From positions 1 to 19,321 of the forward strand of contig VSOA01000037.1 in assembly GCA_009774585.1 (NCBI GenBank): 19,321 bases of DNA, written 5' to 3'. The first letter of the stretch is position 1, and every line of letters begins with the position of its first letter. The stretch comes from Lachnospiraceae bacterium. GTDB taxonomy: Bacteria; Bacillota; Clostridia; Lachnospirales; Lachnospiraceae. Positions 1 through 6,962 of this stretch are shown piece by piece. The notes below the pieces were generated by a model that saw nothing but the letters and a program-made list of their open reading frames with translations, was not told where the DNA came from and searched no databases. A program made the translations under genes and the position numbers.

Positions 1-971
1 TCATGGTGCAGGACGGACTGAAAGTGTGGGTGCCGGCGGACGTGAAATATTTCTGCCAGTGGGGAACGCCGGAAGACATGCAGGAGTTTGTGTACTGGAC
101 GGATTTGATACGCGGGAAAACGTCGGCAGCAGGCGCAAAAAAGGAAGACAGCGGACTTGTGAATCATGCCGGCAGAGTTTTAATCCCTATGGCTGGCGCA
201 GGACAGCGCTTTGCCGATGCAGGATACCGCGTGCATAAACCGGCAATCATGACTACGGACAGACAGACCGGTGATAAGAAGCCGATGGTCGTTTGCGCCA
301 CAAAAGATCTGCCGGGGGTTATGACTGATGGCAGCAACGTTATCTATGTGGACAGAACTTTTCATAAAGAGGACGGCGTGGAGGATGTAATTCGCGCTTA
401 TTACCCTAAGGCAGAGTTTATTACGGTGGATTATCTGACGGAGGGGCAGGCTTGTACCTGTATGCTGGCGGAGGACTATTTAAATCCGGAGGAACCGCTT
501 TTGATTGCTGGCTGTGACAACGGCATGGATATTGACCGGACAGCCTATGAGAGTCTGACAGGAGAGTGTGACTGTATTGTCTTTACCTATCGCCATAACG
601 AGGCTGTGCTGGCAAACCCCAATGCCTACGGCTGGATGATTGCGGACGATACCGGCAATATCACAGGCACATCGATTAAAAAGGCGATTTCCGATACACC
701 GATGGAAGACCCGGCGGTGGTAGCTACTTTCTGGTTTAAAAAAGCGGGGATATTTTTGGAGGCGGCCAAGAAGATGATTGCCGAGAATGACCGCATCAAC
801 GGGGAATATTATGTGGATCAGGTGGCAAAGCATGTGCTGGATCTGGAATATCGTGCGAAGATTTTTGATATCGACCGGTATGTGGGCTGGGGTACACCGG
901 CAGATTATGAAAATTATGAGAAAACATGGCAGTATTTTAAGGAGCTGCTGGAAACGGAAAATCTGATATAG
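1..971 (+). CDS. Sugar-phosphate nucleotidyltransferase, probable tandem two-domain protein (5' end outside window)
   Basis: Cytoplasmic NDP-sugar pyrophosphorylase-like enzyme that would activate a sugar phosphate for glycan synthesis. The frame is open to the left edge, so the ATG at base 3 is probably internal. Residues 58-80, counted from that ATG, carry the NTP-transferase signature LIPMAGAGQRF, with a Lys-Pro at 79-80. The metal-site motif GCDNGMD follows further on. The protein ends in KIFDIDRYVGWGTPADYENY, a typical C-terminal end for this fold. The first ~36 residues (KVWVPADVKYFCQWGTPEDM) resemble that same C-terminal end, followed by a ~20-residue linker. I infer that a first nucleotidyltransferase copy lies upstream of the window and the second copy is complete here. 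Nucleotide and sugar specificity are not readable. It lies 51 bases before the membrane glycosyltransferase/kinase gene and is probably in the same operon. Confidence 0.8.
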   Translation, partial: MVQDGLKVWVPADVKYFCQWGTPEDMQEFVYWTDLIRGKTSAAGAKKEDSGLVNHAGRVLIPMAGAGQRFADAGYRVHKPAIMTTDRQTGDKKPMVVCATKDLPGVMTDGSNVIYVDRTFHKEDGVEDVIRAYYPKAEFITVDYLTEGQACTCMLAEDYLNPEEPLLIAGCDNGMDIDRTAYESLTGECDCIVFTYRHNEAVLANPNAYGWMIADDTGNITGTSIKKAISDTPMEDPAVVATFWFKKAGIFLEAAKKMIAENDRINGEYYVDQVAKHVLDLEYRAKIFDIDRYVGWGTPADYENYEKTWQYFKELLETENLI

Positions 972-1022
972 ACGAACAATTAACGCGGATACATAGTTTA
1001 CGGATGCATATACGGCATACGA

Positions 1023-3179
1023 ATGAGGAGCATCACAGAAAGGCATGAGCAGTTCATGTTACAGAGATTAAATACACTTGATTTGGAAAAGAATTACTAT
1101 AAAATACTGAAGACTGCCGTTGTGGCGGCAGTCTTGTTTAAGCTGCTTTTGATGGGTCTGTTTTCTTCGGATTATCAGGATTTGATGTTTATTCCCTTTG
1201 TGAAGTGTTTTCTTGGCGGTGAGAATCCTTATCAGTATTATTATGATAACCGCCTTCTTTCTTCTTTTCCTTATCCGCCGGTGATGCTGTTTGTCGAATG
1301 CATCGGAGGAGTTCTTGTTAGTTTGTGCGATGCGGCTCCGGTTTTTATAAAGAATCTGTTGTTTAAGTTACCGCTTCTTTTGATGGACTTGCTGGGACTG
1401 TATTATCTGATGCATATATCCAGATCGAAAAGAAAATATATTCTGGTATTATATTTTCTGTCTCCCATCGTGCTGTATTCTTCATATATGCACGGACAGC
1501 TTGATATCATACCGACGGTGTTTTTAATCGGCGCCATTTATTATCTGACCAAGACGGACCTTGCGGCTGAGCAGGCGGTTTATAACGAGGGAAAGTTTGT
1601 AATATTCCTCACGCTTGCTTTGGCGTCAAAATTTCATATTGCAGTGGTGTTTCCGCTGTTTTTCTTATATATATATAAAAGAAAAGGACGTAAAAAAGCG
1701 CTTGTCATGACCGGACTTCCGGTTGTGCTTACAGCGATGATCACGGCGCCTTTCTGGGGCAGCGGATTTGTCAGTATGGTGCTGTTTAATAGAGAGCAGC
1801 GTGCGATTGACAATGTTTATATCGAGTATGGCAGTGCGCATTTGCTGCTGTGTGTGCTAGTGCTGCTTTTTATTTATTTCCAAGCGTTTCACATTAACCA
1901 GATGAACAGAGATCTGCTAATTAGTATGACGGGTCTTTTGTTCTCCGTGTTTTTGGCGTTTGTGCCGGCGATGCCCGCATGGTTTATATGGGTGGTTCCG
2001 TTTTTCATGCTCTATCTCGCAGGACTCTCTGTAAACAGGGGCAAGATGGTAATAGTTTATGGAGCATTCAATCTGTTGTATCTGCTGTATTATGTCTGCT
2101 TCCATGTGACTAGTTTTACGGATTTATCGTTTCTGGGCAGAGATTTGAACGGACTTAAAATTGTAGATGAAAGTGTTAAGAATATCATATTTACACTGAT
2201 GGTCGGCGTTTTTCTGATTATGGTGGTTTCTATGTATTTGTACGGTGTAAACAGCAATTCTTATTATCGCAGGAGAAACCGCCCGTTTACAATCGGCATC
2301 GCCGGGGACAGCGGTGCGGGCAAGAGCCGCCTGCTTGTTATGTTGGGAGAACTGCTTTCCGAGAACAGTATATTAAATATTGAAGGAGATGGCGACCACA
2401 AGTGGGAACGGGGCGATAATAATTGGAATGAAATGACGCATTTGAATCCCCAAGCCAATTACCTGTACAGACAGGCGGAAGATCTGAGAGTGCTGCGCGG
2501 TAATAACTCTGTGAAGCGGGTGGATTACGATCACAATACGGGCACTTTTACTGCCAAGAAAAGAATGCTTCCTAAACCGTATATTATCATGTGCGGTCTG
2601 CATTCTCTGTATCTGCCTCAGATGCGGCAGGTACTTGATATGAAGATTTATCTGGATACAGACGAGGCGCTGAGGTGCCATTGGAAGCTTGGAAGAGATC
2701 AGGACAGCAGGGGGCACGCTTGGGCGGAAGTGAAGGAACAAATTGATAAGCGCCGGAGCGATGCGCTTAAATACATTCAACCGCAGAAGCAGTACGCGGA
2801 TCTTGTAATACGCTATTTTGACACCGGATTGTCGTCGGACTTAGATGAGATAGCCGGGCTAGATGGTACATATAGGACGAATCTCAGCGTGGAATTCCTG
2901 ATGGATGTGGGAATCAATGCGGAACCGATGCTGGCGCTTCTACAGAAGAACGGAGTGAACAGCAGTCTGTCCTATGATAATGACCTGATGCACCAGAGAA
3001 TTCTTTTTGCGGGCGATGATTTGCAGGTTGGCAAAGAAATCTGGGAGAAGATAGCCTATATGGGCATTTCGCAGATTGAAGATTTGACGGGCGGTCACAT
3101 CGTATGGGAAGATGGAGCAAACGGCGTGGTACAGTTGATGCTTCTGGCAGTAATCGGTGAAATTATGAAGAGAGATTAA
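1023..3179 (+). CDS. GT-C-like polytopic membrane glycosyltransferase fused to a C-terminal phosphoribulokinase/uridine-kinase-like domain
   Basis: This 718-residue protein has two parts. Residues ~25-415 contain about ten to eleven hydrophobic segments. After the fourth comes HGQLDIIP, like the GQxD motif of bacterial GT-C polyprenol-phosphate-sugar transferases. Residues ~417-600 form a soluble P-loop kinase. It has Walker A GDSGAGKS (428-435), GDGDHKWER (455-463) where phosphoribulokinase has DDYHSLDR, then THLNPQAN (472-479), YDHNTG, GLHSLY (525-530), RDQDSRGH and PQKQYADLVI (587-596). This motif order matches plant/cyanobacterial-type phosphoribulokinase as I remember it. The usual Glu of EGLHP is Cys524. 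Residues ~630-718 are a tail I do not recognise. No stop or frameshift separates the parts, so the fusion looks real. The kinase presumably faces the cytoplasm; its acceptor is unknown. The ATG at 1056 (AAAGG 12 bases upstream) is an alternative start. Confidence 0.85.
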   Translation: MRSITERHEQFMLQRLNTLDLEKNYYKILKTAVVAAVLFKLLLMGLFSSDYQDLMFIPFVKCFLGGENPYQYYYDNRLLSSFPYPPVMLFVECIGGVLVSLCDAAPVFIKNLLFKLPLLLMDLLGLYYLMHISRSKRKYILVLYFLSPIVLYSSYMHGQLDIIPTVFLIGAIYYLTKTDLAAEQAVYNEGKFVIFLTLALASKFHIAVVFPLFFLYIYKRKGRKKALVMTGLPVVLTAMITAPFWGSGFVSMVLFNREQRAIDNVYIEYGSAHLLLCVLVLLFIYFQAFHINQMNRDLLISMTGLLFSVFLAFVPAMPAWFIWVVPFFMLYLAGLSVNRGKMVIVYGAFNLLYLLYYVCFHVTSFTDLSFLGRDLNGLKIVDESVKNIIFTLMVGVFLIMVVSMYLYGVNSNSYYRRRNRPFTIGIAGDSGAGKSRLLVMLGELLSENSILNIEGDGDHKWERGDNNWNEMTHLNPQANYLYRQAEDLRVLRGNNSVKRVDYDHNTGTFTAKKRMLPKPYIIMCGLHSLYLPQMRQVLDMKIYLDTDEALRCHWKLGRDQDSRGHAWAEVKEQIDKRRSDALKYIQPQKQYADLVIRYFDTGLSSDLDEIAGLDGTYRTNLSVEFLMDVGINAEPMLALLQKNGVNSSLSYDNDLMHQRILFAGDDLQVGKEIWEKIAYMGISQIEDLTGGHIVWEDGANGVVQLMLLAVIGEIMKRD

Positions 3180-3225
3180 GTGAATCCATAAGTGGCAGCT
3201 TTATGACAGGAGATTGGATAAGACG

Positions 3226-3897
3226 ATGGTTCGGGCCGTGATATTTGATTTGGACAATACGTTATATTCCTATGACCCGCTGGATAAAGAGGCGGGGGAA
3301 AGAGTGCGGGAGTATACGTGCAAAGAGATAGGAATTACCGAAGAGCAGTACGAGGAGGCCTATCATTTTGGAAGAAACGAGACAAAGAGGCAGCTTCATG
3401 ATGTGGGGGCGTCTCACAACAGAATGTTGTATTTTCAAAAGACATTGGAGTATTTGGACGTAAACCCGATACGCTGCTCACTTAAGATGTACGAGATATA
3501 CTGGGGGACCTTTCTGGAGAAAATGGTGTTGTATGAGGGTGCAAGAAAGTTTATCGACTGCCTGCACAAGCACGGAATTAAGGTGATGGTCTGTACGGAC
3601 TTAACAGCGCATATTCAGCATCGTAAGCTGGAAGCGCTTGGACTGGCGAAAGATATCTGCTGTCTTGTGACGAGCGAAGAGGCGGGAAGAGAAAAGCCAT
3701 CGCCGGAGATTTTTGCGCTCTGCTTAAAGAAGCTTGGACTGCCGCCTGAGGAAGTGTGCTGTATCGGCGATAGTCTTGCGAAGGATGTGGAGGGAGCCAA
3801 AGCAGCAGGAATGCAGGCAATCCACTTTCACCCTGAAAAACCGAGCGGAGAGCAGTATGAAGCGGCATTGCAGGTAATATTACGAGATAGGGAATAA
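3226..3897 (+). CDS. HAD-superfamily hydrolase (phosphatase, subfamily IA)
   Basis: Soluble phosphatase-like protein of 223 residues. HAD motif I is FDLDNTLY with the nucleophile Asp8 and the acid/base Asp10. Motif II is VMVCTDLT, the motif III lysine lies in EKPSPEIF, and motif IV is CIGDSLAKD. The helical insert between motifs I and II is the cap domain of subfamily IA, as in pyrimidine-nucleotidase/phosphoglycolate-phosphatase types. I chose the ATG at 3226, placing AGGAG (3208-3212) 13 bases upstream. A TTG at 3214 in the same frame is possible but sits directly against that ribosome site. Lying 46 bases after the kinase/glycosyltransferase gene, it probably dephosphorylates an intermediate of the same pathway. 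The substrate is not readable. Confidence 0.85.
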   Translation: MVRAVIFDLDNTLYSYDPLDKEAGERVREYTCKEIGITEEQYEEAYHFGRNETKRQLHDVGASHNRMLYFQKTLEYLDVNPIRCSLKMYEIYWGTFLEKMVLYEGARKFIDCLHKHGIKVMVCTDLTAHIQHRKLEALGLAKDICCLVTSEEAGREKPSPEIFALCLKKLGLPPEEVCCIGDSLAKDVEGAKAAGMQAIHFHPEKPSGEQYEAALQVILRDRE

Positions 3898-3910
3898 ATG
3901 GTAGAAGAAT

Positions 3911-3970
3911 AGTAGAAAGAAAATAAGTAGAGAGAAAATAAGTAGAGGGAAAATAAGTAGAGGGAAGTAA
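3911..3970 (+). repeat. Four-copy 15-bp purine-rich tandem repeat
   Basis: Four adjacent 15-base units lie at 3911, 3926, 3941 and 3956, close to agtagaRRgaaaata. A degenerate partial unit precedes them (3900-3910), and a purine-only stretch follows up to the next start codon. The block fills the gap between the HAD gene and the GT2 gene. Each unit has in-frame stops, so it is non-coding on this strand. The AGGGA cores resemble ribosome-binding sequence. Confidence 0.9.
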
Positions 3971-3996
3971 GAAGACAGGAGAGGAAAGAGGCAGGA

Positions 3997-4695
3997 ATGA
4001 AATTATCAGTCGTTGTACCATGTTATAATGAAGAACATAATATTCCGTTGATTCTTGAACGGTTCAGAGAAATTATTAAGAGAGACGATATAGAGGTCAT
4101 TCTTGTGGATAACGGTTCTACGGATGGCAGTGCGTATGTGCTTGCGGATTTGCTGCCGAAATATTCCTTCGCAAGAACGGTCAGGGTTGAAGTAAATCAA
4201 GGATACGGTTACGGTATCCTGCAGGGATTAAAGGAATGCAGAGGGGAGTATATCGGCTGGACGCACGCGGACATGCAGACAGATCCGGCGGATATTCTGA
4301 AGGCGCTTGCCCTTATTGAGCAGGAAAAAGGACTTGTCTTCGTTAAGGGGAACCGCAAAGGCAGACCATTCTTTGACGTGTTTTTTACAGCCGGAATGAG
4401 TCTGTTCGAGACTTGTTTTCTCCGTAAGAAACTTTATGATATCAACGCGCAGCCGAATATTTTTCCGAAAATATTTTATGACGAGTGGGAGAATCCGCCC
4501 TATGATTTTTCACTGGATTTATATGCATTGTATATGGCGCGCACGAAAAATCTGAAGGTGGTCAGGTTTCCGGTACTGTTTCCGGAGAGGATTCACGGGG
4601 AATCCAAATGGAATACGGGATTACAGTCTAAGTGGAAGTTTATCAAGAGAACCATTGAATTTAGCGTGAACCTAAAAAAGAACGGAAATGTTTGA
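3997..4695 (+). CDS. Family 2 glycosyltransferase, dolichol/polyprenol-phosphate mannose synthase-like
   Basis: A 232-residue GT-A fold enzyme without membrane helices. The N-terminus is MKLSVVVPCYNEEHNI, followed by LVDNGSTDGS (nucleotide binding), NQGYGYGI and WTHADMQTDP, whose acidic residues fill the DxD-like metal site. It lacks the C-terminal membrane anchor seen in many relatives. Family knowledge says such enzymes move a sugar from a nucleotide sugar onto a lipid phosphate, or onto a nascent glycan at the cytoplasmic face. Here that would supply a lipid-linked donor for the two GT-C proteins of the cluster, which is inference. The start is supported by AGAGG six bases upstream. The stop lies 14 bases before the next gene. 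Confidence 0.88.
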   Translation: MKLSVVVPCYNEEHNIPLILERFREIIKRDDIEVILVDNGSTDGSAYVLADLLPKYSFARTVRVEVNQGYGYGILQGLKECRGEYIGWTHADMQTDPADILKALALIEQEKGLVFVKGNRKGRPFFDVFFTAGMSLFETCFLRKKLYDINAQPNIFPKIFYDEWENPPYDFSLDLYALYMARTKNLKVVRFPVLFPERIHGESKWNTGLQSKWKFIKRTIEFSVNLKKNGNV

Positions 4696-4709
4696 AACGG
4701 AGGGAAGAT

Positions 4710-5300
4710 ATGGAGTACATAGCACATAGGATCAATACTCTGGCGGAACTGCGCAGACTGCCTGCACAGTATGGTGTTGAGCTGGATTTAAGGGATGATT
4801 TAAACGGGCGGATTTATATTTCACATAATCCCTTTGAGCAGGGAGAAGACTTCGAAGATTACTGTAAGGAATACCATCACGGGACGATGATCCTGAATAT
4901 CAAGAGCGAACGGATTGAGCATAAGGTCTTGGAGTATATGAAGCAGTATCATATTAAGAAATATTTTTTCTTAGATTCTTCCTTCCCGATGATTAAGCTT
5001 CTGACGGACATGGGGATCAAAGATGTTGCGCTCAGATTCAGTGAATTTGAGGGATTAGATACCATACGCAATATGGCGGGTAAGGCTGACTGGGTGTGGG
5101 TGGACTGTTTTACGAAAATTCCTCTTGATGCGGAAAGTTATCGGGAGCTGAAAGCACTGGGGTATAAATTATGTTTCGTGTCCCCGGAATTAGAGGCGCA
5201 GGAAGAGAAGATTCCGGTTTACAGAAAATACATTGAAGAGCAGGGAATCGTGTTTGATGCAATCTGTACGAAGAGCTATCATATAGAGGATTGGATGTAA
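4710..5300 (+). CDS. Compact glycerophosphodiester phosphodiesterase-like TIM-barrel protein
   Basis: A 196-residue soluble protein resembling the PI-PLC/GDPD superfamily. The expected catalytic and metal residues are present in order: His6-Arg7, Glu24-x-Asp26 in GVELDLR, and His39 in YISHNPF, where classical enzymes have HD rather than HN. A later LNIKSE matches the second metal-side strand. At under 200 residues it is shorter than typical GDPD proteins (about 240 or more) and has no signal peptide, so it probably acts in the cytoplasm. The ATG at 4710 has an excellent ribosome site (GGAGGG, 4699-4704). An upstream TTG at 4692 in the same frame is rejected. Its place among glycosyltransferases suggests it acts on a phosphodiester intermediate of a glycan rather than on scavenged lipid headgroups; that is inference. 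Confidence 0.75.
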   Translation: MEYIAHRINTLAELRRLPAQYGVELDLRDDLNGRIYISHNPFEQGEDFEDYCKEYHHGTMILNIKSERIEHKVLEYMKQYHIKKYFFLDSSFPMIKLLTDMGIKDVALRFSEFEGLDTIRNMAGKADWVWVDCFTKIPLDAESYRELKALGYKLCFVSPELEAQEEKIPVYRKYIEEQGIVFDAICTKSYHIEDWM

Positions 5301-5337
5301 CGATCAGACGCCGGTTAGTTGAAGGAAGTGAACAAGG

Positions 5338-6957
5338 TTGAAAAAAATACAAATTATGAAAATATCTCGACAAGAAATGAAATACAGAATCGGAATGGCA
5401 GCGGCGGTTGTCGTGACATTGCTTGCAGGTTTGGTACTGTTTTACAAGCATTGGCAGTTTGAGATGCCGTTTTATCCGAATGTGGACGAACAATTATCTT
5501 TGGACTGTATCTTTGATTTGCTGAACCAGCATATCTATGCGGGAGATATTTATGTACTGGACTTTTTCCGCTATCCGCATTTTACGTTCTACTATGCGGT
5601 ATTGGGAGTTCGCATACTCGGTAAATTTTTGTCGGGGACGGAAACAACAGTTTTACTTCGATATGTTGTATGTGGCACTGCGGTACTCTCTAAAGTGTGC
5701 GTCTACTTTGCCGTAAAAAAGATGACAAAAAGCCGCGCTTGGGCGTTTGCCGCGCTGGTGCTGTCTGTTTTTTCCTTATATGGGTATGCGTACTTGTATT
5801 ATACGGGTCCGGATACGATGATGTATGCGGTGGCAAATGTGATCATGCTCCTCGGGTGCGTCATTTATCAGGAGGAAAATGAGGAACGGGCGGTTTATCT
5901 GTGGTATCCGCTTATGGCAATTTGTATCGGGCTTGCTACAGCCTCGAAGATCCACGGCATTCTGTTTGGCATTTTCTGGCTGGGGATCCATGTGAAGAAG
6001 AAATATTGGAAGAGTTACCGGAACAATTTTTTATTCTTTTTAAATTGTATTATGCTGGTGATGGTATTCTGTCTGTGCAATTATTCGATGTTTTTCCATT
6101 TTAAGACATTTGTGTGGGACAATCTATATAATCTGAACCATTATGCTTGGGGGCATCCCGGAATAGAGCATAACTTTCCGCTGCTTGGGTATTTTGAGGC
6201 GTATGCGCTTACCGGCTACGGAGTGGTGGGAGCAGCAGTACTTGTGATAGGAATTATTTATTCGATCCGCAGGAAAGATTGGCAGCAGACGGTAGTGTTC
6301 TTGCTTATGCCGATTGTCGTCATTCTCTTTCTGTCAAGATATCAGATAGTTTTAGGTAGAAATCTCTCGCTGGTGCAACCGTTCACGTTTCTGTTTATGG
6401 CGTATGGCCTGATGCAGGTGAAAGAGTGGATAGGCAGGTGTAAGAGGCTTCACCTTGACAGGAAGTGGGTGATTCCTGCACTGATTGCGCTTATGGCTGC
6501 TTGTAATAGCGTGGTGGCAGTTAACAGCTATCGATACGACCTGACGTACACGCAGGCAGAACAGTATATGGAGGCGCGGATTCCGGAGGGGGCGACGGTT
6601 TACCGTACTTCTTTTGCGCCCGTTATAGATACGGCACGATATACCGTGATTGACATAGGTGAGGACATTTCGCTTCTTCCCGATACCCTTGGTGCGGAAG
6701 AATATTATGTCGATACGGAGTACGCTACGGGATATTTCAGCCAGAAGAAGGACTATCTGATCATGCAGGGGGGCGATATGTACCCTGACTTAAAGGCGGC
6801 TTATGAAGCAAAAACAAGGAACTATACGATGATGCAAAGCTATACCGGTATCTCCTACGGAAAAGAGTGGAAATACCGGATAGGATATCTTGACTTATTC
6901 AGATACAGTCCGGAAGAATATTATGTAGGACCGACAATTACAATATACGGAAAATAA
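5338..6957 (+). CDS. Polytopic GT39-like (GT-C) membrane glycosyltransferase
   Basis: A 539-residue integral membrane protein. A lysine-rich cytoplasmic N-terminus leads into a first helix (about 18-36). The first outside loop has YPNVDEQLSLD, where Asp50-Glu51 match the acidic pair that binds lipid-phosphate sugar in GT39/PMT-like enzymes. About ten more hydrophobic segments follow, up to residue ~400. The last ~130 residues are soluble and begin near YMEARIPEGATVY, like the extracytoplasmic tail of this class. It would transfer a sugar from a polyprenyl-phosphate donor outside the membrane. The start is a TTG with AAGGAAG nine bases upstream; the next in-frame ATG (5356) has no ribosome site. 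It is the last gene of the cluster, and I see no terminator before the convergent gene 5 bases on. Confidence 0.85.
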   Translation: MKKIQIMKISRQEMKYRIGMAAAVVVTLLAGLVLFYKHWQFEMPFYPNVDEQLSLDCIFDLLNQHIYAGDIYVLDFFRYPHFTFYYAVLGVRILGKFLSGTETTVLLRYVVCGTAVLSKVCVYFAVKKMTKSRAWAFAALVLSVFSLYGYAYLYYTGPDTMMYAVANVIMLLGCVIYQEENEERAVYLWYPLMAICIGLATASKIHGILFGIFWLGIHVKKKYWKSYRNNFLFFLNCIMLVMVFCLCNYSMFFHFKTFVWDNLYNLNHYAWGHPGIEHNFPLLGYFEAYALTGYGVVGAAVLVIGIIYSIRRKDWQQTVVFLLMPIVVILFLSRYQIVLGRNLSLVQPFTFLFMAYGLMQVKEWIGRCKRLHLDRKWVIPALIALMAACNSVVAVNSYRYDLTYTQAEQYMEARIPEGATVYRTSFAPVIDTARYTVIDIGEDISLLPDTLGAEEYYVDTEYATGYFSQKKDYLIMQGGDMYPDLKAAYEAKTRNYTMMQSYTGISYGKEWKYRIGYLDLFRYSPEEYYVGPTITIYGK

Positions 6958-6962
6958 CTTTT

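Noticed and set aside
480..1046. 188-codon minus-strand frame opposite the nucleotidyltransferase
   Set aside because: It is the shadow of a clear gene, has no ribosome site and its translation has no recognisable domain.
3578..4021. Minus-strand frame whose translation repeats STYFL
   Set aside because: The repeats are only the translation of the 15-bp DNA repeat on the other strand; the rest is opposite the HAD gene.
4692..4709. TTG start for the GDPD-like gene overlapping the GT2 stop
   Set aside because: The ATG at 4710 has GGAGGG at ideal distance and the family begins there.
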